Shown here: positions 35,678 to 43,964 of the stretch, piece by piece | Position numbering within the stretch: the first letter of the stretch is position 1 | Layout: every line of letters starts with the position of its first letter | Source: Achromobacter agilis | GTDB lineage: Bacteria > Pseudomonadota > Gammaproteobacteria > Burkholderiales > Burkholderiaceae_B | NCBI RefSeq assembly: GCF_900496965.1 | Contig: NZ_UFQB01000035.1 | Coordinates: forward strand, 1-55,556 | Length of the DNA stretch: 55,556 nt | Direction of reading: 5' to 3' | Notes under the pieces: model-generated | The model's database searches: none | Told to the model about the DNA's origin: nothing | What the model saw: the letters and a program-made list of their open reading frames with translations, nothing else | Position numbers and translations under genes: made by a program

Positions 35678-35899
35678 ATGGAATGGAAACTGCATCGATC
35701 GGGCTGGATCGAAGAACGCAACTTCGATATCGAATTCGCGGAGACGCCTGAGGGGTATCACACGCGTGTACGCGTCTTCGGCTTCCCGATACTCGAAGAC
35801 ACCAAGCATGTGTTTCCCAACGAAGGGCTGGCGGAGAAGGGCGCCTTGACCCTGCTCAAGAGCCAGTTCACCGGCACGCCGGACCTGGAAGAGCAATAA
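35678..35899 (+). CDS. small conserved hypothetical protein, 73 residues
   Basis: MEWKLHRSGWIEERNFDIEF begins a short, probably beta-rich protein with VRVFGFPILEDTKHVFPNEG. I do not recognise a named family. CAGGAG lies 11 bases before ATG 35678, which supports translation. An in-frame extension upstream is low-quality. Confidence 0.65.
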   Translation: MEWKLHRSGWIEERNFDIEFAETPEGYHTRVRVFGFPILEDTKHVFPNEGLAEKGALTLLKSQFTGTPDLEEQ

Positions 35900-35907
35900 C
35901 GCGCGCT

Positions 35908-35933
35908 GGGCGCGGATTCCGGGCTCCGCGCCC
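35908..35933. terminator. hairpin between convergent genes
   Basis: GGGCGCGGA / TCCGCGCCC around TTCCGGGC, with no T-run. It may slow polymerase between two convergent genes, but it is not a classical terminator. Confidence 0.35.
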
Positions 35934-35941
35934 GGGTCGCG

Positions 35942-37744
35942 TCAGCGCAGGCGCAGCAGATCGTCGCCGATCAGCAGGTCCCGGTCTTGTCTGGGAACGC
36001 TGCGGACTTGCCCTTGTTCCGCCTCCGTGGCGAGGTCCGGGGCGCCCGTCGCCCCGCCGTCGCGCCGCTGCCGCGTCAGCGTTCCGATTCGGCGCCATTG
36101 CCCATCGGCGAGGGGGGCGTAGGCAATGGCCATTTCGCGGACGAATTTTGCATGGCCTTCGGGGTTGGGGCGGATGTACAGGATGAGGTCGTCCCGGCCG
36201 TCGCCCGTAACGTCGGCGAACATCAGCGCGCAACGGGGAGCCGGCGTGGCGCCGGCCGGCACGGGTGGCCCTTCTTCCGCGCACAGCCTGGCATCGTGGG
36301 CCTGGATGTGGGCGAGGTATTCCCACCAGCCCGGCGGCACGTCATGCCCCGCCGGAAAGATGGCGAATGCGGGCGGGTTGGCGGGCGACCCGGGATCTCC
36401 GGGCGCGATCTTCCAGTCGTAGCGGCGATTCTCGAGCGCCATGGAGGCGGCAACGGCGATCTGCGGGTCTCGGTCGTTGGCCGCACCGTCGGCCAGCCGC
36501 CGCAGCGCTTCGCGGCCCCAGCGGCCGTAGTTGTTCTCCATCGAGAAATAGCGGAAGGCGTGCGGCTCGATGCGGCCGTCGATCAGGCGCTGGAGCTGGC
36601 TGTCCGCGGCTACGCGCGCAGGCGCGGCGACCGGCGTATTGATCAGGGCGAGCAGCGCCAAGGTTGCCGCGGCGGCCGTCAGGTTGGTGGCGGCAAGCGT
36701 TGTGTAGTAGCGCGCCGGGCGTAGCGCCGCCCAGGCATAGCCCAGACCGTACAGGGCGACGAGCGCCGCGCAGTAGGCGCCCCAGACACGGTTGTCCGTC
36801 CAGCCATACTGATTGACGCGCACCGCGATCCCGTAGAGGGCCACCGCGGCCAGGGGCAGCAGACACACCATGCCGGCGCGCAGCAGGCGGCGCAGACGCG
36901 GCCCGAAGGGCGCAGCGTGCTCGCCGTCCTGCCAGGCGGCATTGATCAGCTTGATCCAGATGAGAGAGAACGCGATGATCGCGCCGGCCGACAGCGTGAC
37001 GGCTTCCAGGCCGAGCGCCAGGCGCGCCGCCAGGGCCAGCGTGAAGGCCAGCCCCACCACGGTCACGAGCGGCAGCAGCCAGGCATTGAGCGTCAGCCAC
37101 GAGCGTTGCAGCGTTTCGGTCAATTGAGGGCGGCGGCGCACGCCCACCAGGCATGCCGCCGCGACGAGGGGCCACACGCCGAGCATGAAATGGATGTTGC
37201 CGATGATTTTCGCCACGATGGCGATCCCGATCATTTGGAACATCTGGCCCGCGCCCCACAACAGCAGGCAGACCGCCAGGGTCAGGAAGCCCGCCACCGC
37301 CAGGTGCACGGTATTGCGCCATGCGGCGCGGAATACCGCCGGATAGTTCCATTGAGGCTGCCGGGCATCCAGTTGCTGGACCAGCGGCAGCAGGACGAAG
37401 GCCGCGATGCCCGTCATCAGCAGGTTCAGCGAGCGCGCGTCGTCGCCGAAACCGAACCCATAGGCGCCCAGCGCCGGCAGGACCGCGCCGTAGGCGGCCA
37501 GGGCAACGAGCCAGCGCTTGCCGCTGCGCATGCCCGCCAGCAGGGCGCCCGCCAGGCAAACCAGCGCTATCGCGTGCGTGAGGTAGGCGAGGGCGTAGGG
37601 GCGGCCCGAAGGCCAAAAGCCTCGCGCCACCAGGGCGTGCACCGTCAGCCCAAAGAGAGCGGCCAGTGCGCCGTAGATCAGTACCGTCCTGTCGGCTGGG
37701 TCGAACCGGGGCGAGCCCGGGGAATTGCCTGCTGGTTGGGTCAT
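35942..37744 (-). CDS. DUF4153-domain membrane protein
   Basis: 600 residues. The N-terminal two thirds hold about 11-12 hydrophobic helices, beginning DRTVLIYGALAALFGLTVHA. The DUF4153 part includes IGNIHFMLGVWPLVAAACLV and RVNQYGWTDNRVWGAYCAAL. The C-terminal third is extracytoplasmic and contains YFSMENNYGRWGREALRRLA and MFADVTGDGRDDLILYI, an FG-GAP/calcium-like loop. Function is unknown. ATG 37744 gives MTQPAGNS; the ribosome site is weak. It is divergent from a GGDEF gene. Confidence 0.85.
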   Translation of the reverse strand: MTQPAGNSPGSPRFDPADRTVLIYGALAALFGLTVHALVARGFWPSGRPYALAYLTHAIALVCLAGALLAGMRSGKRWLVALAAYGAVLPALGAYGFGFGDDARSLNLLMTGIAAFVLLPLVQQLDARQPQWNYPAVFRAAWRNTVHLAVAGFLTLAVCLLLWGAGQMFQMIGIAIVAKIIGNIHFMLGVWPLVAAACLVGVRRRPQLTETLQRSWLTLNAWLLPLVTVVGLAFTLALAARLALGLEAVTLSAGAIIAFSLIWIKLINAAWQDGEHAAPFGPRLRRLLRAGMVCLLPLAAVALYGIAVRVNQYGWTDNRVWGAYCAALVALYGLGYAWAALRPARYYTTLAATNLTAAAATLALLALINTPVAAPARVAADSQLQRLIDGRIEPHAFRYFSMENNYGRWGREALRRLADGAANDRDPQIAVAASMALENRRYDWKIAPGDPGSPANPPAFAIFPAGHDVPPGWWEYLAHIQAHDARLCAEEGPPVPAGATPAPRCALMFADVTGDGRDDLILYIRPNPEGHAKFVREMAIAYAPLADGQWRRIGTLTRQRRDGGATGAPDLATEAEQGQVRSVPRQDRDLLIGDDLLRLR

Positions 37745-37974
37745 GGCCGGGTACGCTGTTTCGGAGTAAATTGGGGACGCGTGGATTTTAGCCACTCTTG
37801 TATCCGCTTCTTGCCGCGGTGGATTGTGCGATTGCGAGCTTCTGTAATAATTTCTGACTTCAGTTCGTGCTTCGGCGACGGGCCGGGCCGGACGTTTCGG
37901 GAGGCGCATGCGTCCAATGGTGTCAGTCCGATCGCAATTCCGCAGCCCGAGCGCTGCATCCCGCGGGCCCGCCC

Positions 37975-39552
37975 ATGGCTGACGGCCAGGGCATCGCCGC
38001 CGGCGCGCCCGCCCGCACGCCGCGCCGCTACTCCATGCGGACGGGGCTGCTGGCCCTGGTCGTCGCGTGCATTTCGCCCGCGCTGGTGGTGGCGTCGGTG
38101 GCTGTCTACGAAAGCTACGTCATCCAGAAAGAGCGAATTTTCCGCGACACGATTTTCCTGGCGCGCAATCTCACCGCGATCCTGGACCGTGAACTGACCG
38201 GTGTCGAGGCCGGTTTGAAAATGCTCGCGTCCTCTCCGGATCTCGTCGCCGGCAACCTGGTGGATTTCCACGAGCGCGCGCGCGAAGCGGCGCGCTTCCA
38301 GATCGTCGACAACTATGTCCTGACGGACCGCGACGGCCGCCAGCTCATCAATACGCGGGTGCCTTTCGGCAACCCGTTGCCGGCAAGCGGCGCGCCTGTC
38401 GAGTTGGCCCGCGTTTTCCAGACGCGCGCGCCGGTACTCACGGGCCTGTTTACCGGCGAAGCGAGCCACAGCCCCACCATCGTGCTTGGCGTGCCGGTGA
38501 TGCGCAGCGACGAGGTCGTCTATAGCCTGAATGTCGGGATACTGCCCGAGCGCATCGGCAACGTGCTGGGGCGCCGGACCTTGCCCGCCGGTTGGATCGC
38601 TGCCGTGCTGGACGGGTCCGGCACGATCGTCGCGCGCACGCGGGACACGTCGAAGTTTGTCGGCCAGAAGGCGGTGCCGGCGCTGGCGCGCGCCGTGCTG
38701 CAGGAAAGCGAGGGTTCGCTGGAGACCGTCACGAAAGAGGGCACGCCCGTCTACACCGCGTTCAGCCGGTCGTCGCTGTCGGGCTGGACGGTCGCCGCCG
38801 GCGCGCCGATGACCTTGGTGACCACGGACTTGTACCGCTCCATCGCGTGGATCGCCCTGGGCACCCTGTTCGCCTTCGGCCTGGGGTTATGGCTGGCCCT
38901 GCGGCTCGCGAACCGCCTGACCGCGGCGGTGCAGGGCCTGGTGGCGCCCGCACTGGCCCTGGGCAAGGGCCGCGCGGTCGAGCTGCCCGGCACGCGGGTC
39001 AAAGAGGTGGCGGAGGTGGGCGGCGCCATGCAGCAGGCCTCGCGCATGCTGGCCCACGCGCAGCACCTGGCGCACTTCGATCCGCTGACCGGCCTGTGCA
39101 ACCGGGTCCTGTTCAGCGAACTGGTGCTGCGCGAGCTGGCGGTGGCGCAGCGCAGCGGCGAGTCTTTCGCCATCCTGGCGATCGATCTGGACGGATTCAA
39201 GGCGGTCAACGACATGCATGGCCATGCGGCCGGCGACGCCGTGCTCCAGGAGGCGGCGGAGCGGATGGCCGAAGCGATCCGCGTGTCGGACGTCGCGGCC
39301 CGGCTCGGCGGCGATGAGTTTGCGGTGCTGCTGCTCGGCGCCAACAAGGAAAACGCGCGGCTGGTCGCCGAAGCGCTGGTCGAATGCCTGTCCCAACCCT
39401 ATCCCGATATCAACACGGCGGTGTCGGCGAGCGTGGGCGTAGCCGTGTTTCCGCAATCAGGCGTGGTCTTGAGGCAGTTGCTGGAGCGAGCCGACGTGGC
39501 GCTTTACAAGGCCAAGGGCGAGGGCAAGCGGCGGGTGGTGTCGGATCTGTAG
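37975..39552 (+). CDS. membrane-bound diguanylate cyclase with Cache-like sensor
   Basis: 525 residues. A transmembrane helix (about 24-43) and a second (about 285-305) flank a periplasmic domain of about 240 residues that reads like a dCACHE small-molecule sensor. The C-terminal GGDEF domain has LAILAIDLDGFKAVNDMHGH-type residues and the active site RLGGDEFAVLL. An inhibitory site RVSD lies five residues upstream of GGDEF, so product feedback by cyclic di-GMP is expected. No EAL domain. ATG 37975 is the likely start; MRTGLLALVV at 38035 is an alternative. Confidence 0.9.
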   Translation: MADGQGIAAGAPARTPRRYSMRTGLLALVVACISPALVVASVAVYESYVIQKERIFRDTIFLARNLTAILDRELTGVEAGLKMLASSPDLVAGNLVDFHERAREAARFQIVDNYVLTDRDGRQLINTRVPFGNPLPASGAPVELARVFQTRAPVLTGLFTGEASHSPTIVLGVPVMRSDEVVYSLNVGILPERIGNVLGRRTLPAGWIAAVLDGSGTIVARTRDTSKFVGQKAVPALARAVLQESEGSLETVTKEGTPVYTAFSRSSLSGWTVAAGAPMTLVTTDLYRSIAWIALGTLFAFGLGLWLALRLANRLTAAVQGLVAPALALGKGRAVELPGTRVKEVAEVGGAMQQASRMLAHAQHLAHFDPLTGLCNRVLFSELVLRELAVAQRSGESFAILAIDLDGFKAVNDMHGHAAGDAVLQEAAERMAEAIRVSDVAARLGGDEFAVLLLGANKENARLVAEALVECLSQPYPDINTAVSASVGVAVFPQSGVVLRQLLERADVALYKAKGEGKRRVVSDL

Positions 39553-39562
39553 TGTCGCCGGA

Positions 39563-39805
39563 TCACGCTTCGGGGCGCGGGGATGCCAGGGCGGTCAGGA
39601 CTTCGCCCGATTTCAGGCGATATCGGTTGTGATCCAGCGGCAGCACGCACTCTCCGTCGGACGTCCGGAAGATGTAGCGCGCCGCGTCGGGCCGGCGTGC
39701 CGCGGCATCCGGGCCATCCGCCCGCAGGAAGACTTCTATCCGATAGAGCCGGCCCGATTCCGTGCTGGCGAGCACATCGCTCAATCTGCGTGTCGATATG
39801 GTCAT
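39563..39805 (-). CDS. small hypothetical protein, 80 residues
   Basis: MTISTRRLSDVLASTESGRL opens a short soluble protein ending VLPLDHNRYRLKSGEVLTAL. It resembles the small Burkholderiales proteins that carry a DGE-plus-arginine strand pattern, but I cannot name a family. GGGAGAA lies eight bases before ATG 39805. Its stop is 10 bp from that of the convergent GGDEF gene. Confidence 0.6.
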   Translation of the reverse strand: MTISTRRLSDVLASTESGRLYRIEVFLRADGPDAAARRPDAARYIFRTSDGECVLPLDHNRYRLKSGEVLTALASPRPEA

Positions 39806-39978
39806 GCGGCTTTTCTCCCATTTTTGTTGCTTTGGCGGGGATGTCGCGTTTGGCCTGCGGCCTGTTGCAAGCCTGCGAAGCGCCAATGGCGCCTGGGTTT
39901 TCGCTAAACTGCCCGGCTTGGTGTCCGGCAGCGCCTGGCAGGCAGGGCGCGGACAATAACGGGCAATCGGAAACGGTA

Positions 39979-40887
39979 ATGCAATTTTCCATGGGCCGGA
40001 ATACGGCCACCTCCTTAGGTTTGCTGGCGGTCCTGCTGTGGGGCACGGTGGTCGGCCTGATCCGCAGCGTCAGCGAAAGCTTCGGGCCTGTTGGCGGGGC
40101 CGCTCTCATCTATACGGCAGGCTCTGCCTTCCTAGTGCTGCTGCTGGGGTTTCCCAAGCTGCGAAGCTTCCCCCGGTCCTATCTTTTCGTCGGCAGCCTG
40201 CTTTTCGTCGCCTACGAGATCTGCCTGTCGCTCTCTCTGGGCTTCGCGGCCAATCGCGGGCAGGCGATCGAGCTGGGCATCGTCAACTATCTCTGGCCGT
40301 GCTTCACCGTGATTCTTGCCATGCTCATCAATGGCCAGCGGGCCAGCGCCTGGGTGGTGCCCGGTATCCTGCTGTCGCTGGGCGGCATCGTTTGGGTCGT
40401 CGGCGGTTCCGGCGGGCTGTCGTGGGAACGCACCGTCGCGAACGTGTCCAGCAATCCCCTCAGCTATGGGCTGGCTTTCAGTGGCGCCATCATCTGGGCG
40501 CTGTACTGCAACGTGACGCGCCGCTTCGCCGACGGCAAAAATGGCGTCACCCTGTTTTTCATGCTGACCGCGGCGGCCCTGTGGGCCAAATACCTGCTTG
40601 GCGATGAGCCCGCACTGACGTTCACCGGCGCCGCTACGGTCGAACTGTGCGTGACCGGCGGCGCCATGGCGGCGGGCTATGCGCTGTGGAACGTGGGAAT
40701 ACTCAAAGGCAATCTGACCTTGCTGGCCACCGCGTCGTACTTCACACCGGTGTTCTCGACTTTCTTCGCCGCCGCGTGGCTCTCGACCCGCCTGAACGCC
40801 TCGTTCTGGCAAGGGGTGGCCATGGTCACCGCCGGTTCATTGATCTGTTGGGCGGCAACGCGCGGCAAGACGGCCCGGAACGGGTAG
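39979..40887 (+). CDS. yddG: EamA-family transporter, YddG-like aromatic amino-acid exporter
   Basis: 302 residues with ten predicted transmembrane helices in two EamA repeats. YddG-type sequences are LAVLLWGTVVGLIRSVSESF, AYEICLSLSLGFAANRGQAI and ELGIVNYLWPCFTVILAML. YddG exports Phe, Tyr, Trp and related compounds, which is notable because aroG in the same window appears to be controlled by Phe and Tyr. ATG 39979 has a GGAAAC nearby; MGRNTATS at 39991 is possible. Substrate is inferred from family likeness. Confidence 0.8.
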   Translation: MQFSMGRNTATSLGLLAVLLWGTVVGLIRSVSESFGPVGGAALIYTAGSAFLVLLLGFPKLRSFPRSYLFVGSLLFVAYEICLSLSLGFAANRGQAIELGIVNYLWPCFTVILAMLINGQRASAWVVPGILLSLGGIVWVVGGSGGLSWERTVANVSSNPLSYGLAFSGAIIWALYCNVTRRFADGKNGVTLFFMLTAAALWAKYLLGDEPALTFTGAATVELCVTGGAMAAGYALWNVGILKGNLTLLATASYFTPVFSTFFAAAWLSTRLNASFWQGVAMVTAGSLICWAATRGKTARNG

Positions 40888-40925
40888 CCCCAGGCGCGCC
40901 TGTCATGGAAAAAGGAGTTGCTCGA

Positions 40926-41111
40926 TCAGAGCACGGATTGCGCGACCGCGTATCCAAGCGGGATCAGCAGAAGCGAAGCGAACAGGGAACTGACGATCGC
41001 CGCCGATATTTTCAGCCAGGGCTCGGGCCCTGCGCTTTGAATCGTTTGAATCACCAACGCGACGATACCCATAACCATCAAACAGCTGATAACCACTGCT
41101 ACGTGAGTCAT
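40926..41111 (-). CDS. small membrane protein, 61 residues
   Basis: Two hydrophobic segments, VAVVISCLMVMGIVALVIQT and ISAAIVSSLFASLLLIPLGY, are joined by a short loop QSAGPEPWLK. No family recognised. GGAG lies seven bases before ATG 41111, which supports it as a gene. It is convergent with yddG (38 bp between stops). Confidence 0.62.
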   Translation of the reverse strand: MTHVAVVISCLMVMGIVALVIQTIQSAGPEPWLKISAAIVSSLFASLLLIPLGYAVAQSVL

Positions 41112-41370
41112 GTTGTCTCCGTCCTCGCCTGATTAAAGGGATTCGGCGCCGCTGAGCGGTCTAGATATTTGTGTTGATTGTGCGCCTGTATTCGCGTGCC
41201 GGGCCCTAGGGTTTTCCAGGCGCTTTGCGCCGTCTGTGGCGTATTTGCCGCGGGGTGTGCAGCATGGATTGGATGTGCGGGCGCAGCATTTTTCGATGGC
41301 ATTCCGGATGTCGTGACGATGGCCGGTTTGCGCTACGATGGCGGCGTCGAATCATCCAAAAGGCCGCCAG

Positions 41371-41610
41371 ATGCCGCAGAAATTGCGTCCGGGCACGCGC
41401 GCAACGTTGCAGGTCAGGCAATTGATGCCCGGCGAGTTCGCCTGGATCATCACCTTGTTCGATCCCGAAACCGGTAATGTGCGCAGCACCAATTACTCGG
41501 AGCGGCGCTACGGCAGCCAGGACGAGGCTTCTTCCGCGGGGAAGGCCGCCGTGCTGGAATTCCTGGGCGGCGGCGGTCAGAAAAGCCAGGAAACCAAGCC
41601 CAGATCCTGA
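41371..41610 (+). CDS. small hypothetical protein, 79 residues
   Basis: MPQKLRPGTRATLQVRQLMP starts a basic soluble protein with FAWIITLFDPETGNVRSTNY, then a Gly/Ser/Lys tail. It is of a kind often seen in Burkholderiales, but I cannot name the family. An upstream ATG at 41338 is possible. A terminator follows 24 bases after the stop. Confidence 0.6.
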   Translation: MPQKLRPGTRATLQVRQLMPGEFAWIITLFDPETGNVRSTNYSERRYGSQDEASSAGKAAVLEFLGGGGQKSQETKPRS

Positions 41611-41633
41611 TCTGGCCCGCAGAATCCGCCTCG

Positions 41634-41657
41634 AAGCCCTCGCCAGAGGGCTTTTTT
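41634..41657 (+). terminator. terminator after the 79-residue protein
   Basis: GCCCTC GCCA GAGGGC followed by six T residues. Confidence 0.85.
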
Positions 41658-41732
41658 CTTTGGAGCGCGGGCCGGGAACACGGTTTGCTGGGAAGGTGGA
41701 GCGCCTATCGCGCCGATCGAGGAGATTCCGCC

Positions 41733-41924
41733 ATGTCCCAATCCATGCATCGAGAACCCGGCCTGCCCGACGACCTGCCGCCGGGCGATCCCGCGCTTCC
41801 CGGCAACCTGCCGCCCGACGAATCCGTGCCCGCGCCGGAACCCCCGCCGGACGGACCCGTCGAGGATCCGTCCGTTCCGCCCCGGCCGGATCCCAGCGAT
41901 CCGCGCACGATCGACCTGGCCTGA
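41733..41924 (+). CDS. Pro/Asp-rich mini-protein, 63 residues
   Basis: After MSQSMHREPG, nearly half of the residues are Pro or Asp (PDDLPPGDPALPGNLPPDES), with no hydrophobic core. It is probably disordered and acidic. GAGGAG lies eight to ten bases before ATG 41733, the best reason to keep it. The Pro spacing is irregular, so this is not a simple tandem repeat. Function unknown. Confidence 0.55.
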   Translation: MSQSMHREPGLPDDLPPGDPALPGNLPPDESVPAPEPPPDGPVEDPSVPPRPDPSDPRTIDLA

Positions 41925-42144
41925 CAGCCCTGCACCCGCGCGCAACGCGCAGCGCATGCAAGGACTTTCAAGCGTTCGATTCTGTCGCCGGCGTCACCGC
42001 CCGGATGCGATGCATCCAAACGCCCAGCGCCCCCGCGGCGGCGGGGGCAGAGCCTTTGCCGCCGCATTCGCCGGGATGTGCATTTTGCGCCATAGATGGT
42101 AGAAAGCAGATTCGTACTTGGTCGCTTAGGCGCGGGGTGCTTGC

Positions 42145-43704
42145 TTGAGAAAATCGAGAGTTACGCTTTTGGTCCTCATTGTCGCCCTGTCCATACTGAC
42201 GGCGATGATTGCATTCATCAACGCGCTGGTCGTGGCCCAGATCGTTCAAAAAGACCAGCTGATCGCCCGGTCCCTGGAGGCCAACCGGGCATATGCCGCC
42301 AAGTTGGCCGAGACGGTCGACCTGTACGTCGAATCGATACAGCGGCAATTGGAGGTCAGCGCCAGCCGGCTTCCCGCGATGCTCGCCTCCCAGGAGGCGC
42401 TCGATGCCGAGGCCCTGAGAGTGGCCAAACAGTCGGACGGTGTCGTCGCGGCATTCGTTGCCGACAGTGCCAACCGGATCATCGCCTTCGAGTCCCTGGC
42501 GCCCGAGCTCACTGAAAAGCCGGCTGAATTGAGTCGCGTCGAAATCGACCAGCGAGAGGTCGCGGGCCATGTTTCGGCGGCATACCTGTCCGCCAAGGGT
42601 TTTCCGACCGTTCTTTTCTCCGAGCCCGTGCGCGATGCCAAAGGCGAGTATCTCGGCCTGGTGGGCGCGGCGATATTCCTCAAGCGGGACAACGAACTGG
42701 ACCGCCTGATCAGCGTGCATTTCCACCACGACGGATCCTATGTCTATGTCGTGGATTCCCACGGAAAGATCCTGGTGCATCGGGACAAGTCGAGGATAGG
42801 AACGAGCGAAAGCGGCAACGTGGTCGTCGATGCGGTGGGGCGCGGCGAGGCGGGCGCCATGGCCGTCACCAATACACGCGGCAAGCGCTTCTTCGCCGGC
42901 TACGCGCCGATGCGCAGCGGCAACTGGGGTGTGGTGGTGCAGACGCCGGAGGACGTGATACTGGAGCCGCAACAGGATCTGCTGTGGCGCTCCCTGCTGT
43001 ATTCGGTTCCTGCCGCGGTGCTGACCCTGCTGCTGATCTATGTTCTGGCCCGCTGGATTGCCCAGCCGCTTTCCCGCCTGGCGCAGGCCATGCTGTTGCG
43101 GGGCGACGAGGGCCGGGCCGCGCTGCAGGGCGTTTCGCCGTGGTATTTCGAGGCGCAGCAATTGCGCGAGGCGGTGGGGGTGACGCTGGCGCAGCACCAG
43201 CGCCAGATTACCGAGCTCAACACGGAAACCCTGACCGATCCCATGACGCGGCTCTTGAACCGGCGCGGCGTGGAAGACGAAGTCGAGCGGCTCAAAGCCT
43301 CGCGCCAGCCGTTTGCCGTGCTGGCGCTGGATATCGATCACTTCAAGCGCGTCAACGACACGTTCGGCCATGCCGCCGGCGATAAGGTCCTGATCGTGCT
43401 GGGCGATCTCATGCGCGCCAGCATCCGCGCCGGCGACTTGCCGTGCCGGGTGGGGGGCGAGGAGTTTCTGGTATTGATGCCGGCGGGCGACGTGGGCATT
43501 GCGCGCCGGGTGGCCGAGCGGATCCGCAGCACGGTAGAGCGCACCGACATGCCCGAAGGCGTGGGGCGCATCACCATTTCCATCGGCGTGGCCCGTTGGC
43601 CCGAAGACAGCGGCGACACGGACGCCGTCATGAAGTTCGCGGACCAGGCGCTGTACGGCGCCAAGAACGCGGGCAGGAACAGAGTCGTGGTGTATCCGTT
43701 TTAG
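42145..43704 (+). CDS. membrane-bound diguanylate cyclase with Cache sensor, GGEEF type
   Basis: 519 residues. An N-terminal helix (VTLLVLIVALSILTAMIAFI) and a second near 285-305 (LYSVPAAVLTLLLIYVLARW) enclose a double-Cache periplasmic domain with FFAGYAPMRSGNWGVVVQTP. A HAMP-like linker leads to a GGDEF domain with LALDIDHFKRVNDTFGHAAG and the active site RVGGEEFLVLMP. The inhibitory RxxD (RAGD) is five residues upstream. The start appears to be TTG at 42145; no ATG gives a whole first helix. It ends at a terminator before tRNA-Met. Confidence 0.9.
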   Translation: MRKSRVTLLVLIVALSILTAMIAFINALVVAQIVQKDQLIARSLEANRAYAAKLAETVDLYVESIQRQLEVSASRLPAMLASQEALDAEALRVAKQSDGVVAAFVADSANRIIAFESLAPELTEKPAELSRVEIDQREVAGHVSAAYLSAKGFPTVLFSEPVRDAKGEYLGLVGAAIFLKRDNELDRLISVHFHHDGSYVYVVDSHGKILVHRDKSRIGTSESGNVVVDAVGRGEAGAMAVTNTRGKRFFAGYAPMRSGNWGVVVQTPEDVILEPQQDLLWRSLLYSVPAAVLTLLLIYVLARWIAQPLSRLAQAMLLRGDEGRAALQGVSPWYFEAQQLREAVGVTLAQHQRQITELNTETLTDPMTRLLNRRGVEDEVERLKASRQPFAVLALDIDHFKRVNDTFGHAAGDKVLIVLGDLMRASIRAGDLPCRVGGEEFLVLMPAGDVGIARRVAERIRSTVERTDMPEGVGRITISIGVARWPEDSGDTDAVMKFADQALYGAKNAGRNRVVVYPF

Positions 43705-43735
43705 CGGGCGGGAAAAGCAAAAGGCCCGGAAAAGC

Positions 43736-43765
43736 AAAAGGCCCTCAACGAAGTGAGGGCCTTTC
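43736..43765. terminator. bidirectional terminator between GGDEF gene and tRNA-Met
   Basis: AAAAGGCCCTCA ACGAAG TGAGGGCCTTTC can stop the plus-strand GGDEF gene and the minus-strand tRNA. The 5' arm is part of a 17-bp tandem duplication (43711-43744). Confidence 0.85.
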
Positions 43766-43773
43766 AGATTCTT

Positions 43774-43850
43774 TGGTGGCGCATCCCTGATTCGAACAGG
43801 GGACCTGCGGATTATGATTCCGTCGCTCTAACCGGCTGAGCTAATGCGCC
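43774..43850 (-). tRNA. tRNA-Met (CAT anticodon), CCA encoded
   Basis: On the minus strand all arms fold: acceptor GGCGCAT/ATGCGCC, D stem GCTC/GAGC, anticodon loop ATCATAA with anticodon CAT, T arm CCCTG-TTCGAAT-CAGGG, discriminator A and an encoded CCA, 77 bases. The first anticodon-stem pair is an A27-C43 mismatch. A CAT anticodon could also be tRNA-Ile2 (lysidine); the elongator Met reading is favoured but not proven. It is not an initiator, as the three G-C pairs of the fMet anticodon stem are absent. Confidence 0.9.
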
Positions 43851-43902
43851 ACTTTTTCCTTGATCACTGTTGCGTTGCAAGTGGTGATCAACGAAGAACG
43901 AA

Positions 43903-43932
43903 ATTCTAGCATGAAGTTTTTCTGTCGTGCAA
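43903..43932 (-). promoter_or_regulatory. candidate promoter of tRNA-Met
   Basis: On the minus strand, TTGCAC (43932-43927), an 18-bp spacer and TAGAAT (43908-43903). The expected start near 43896 leaves a 46-base 5' leader holding an inverted repeat TTGATCAC / GTGATCAA (43860-43891). Confidence 0.6.
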
Positions 43933-43964
43933 GTAGCCGGAAATGGAAATTTCCAGGAAGCGTT

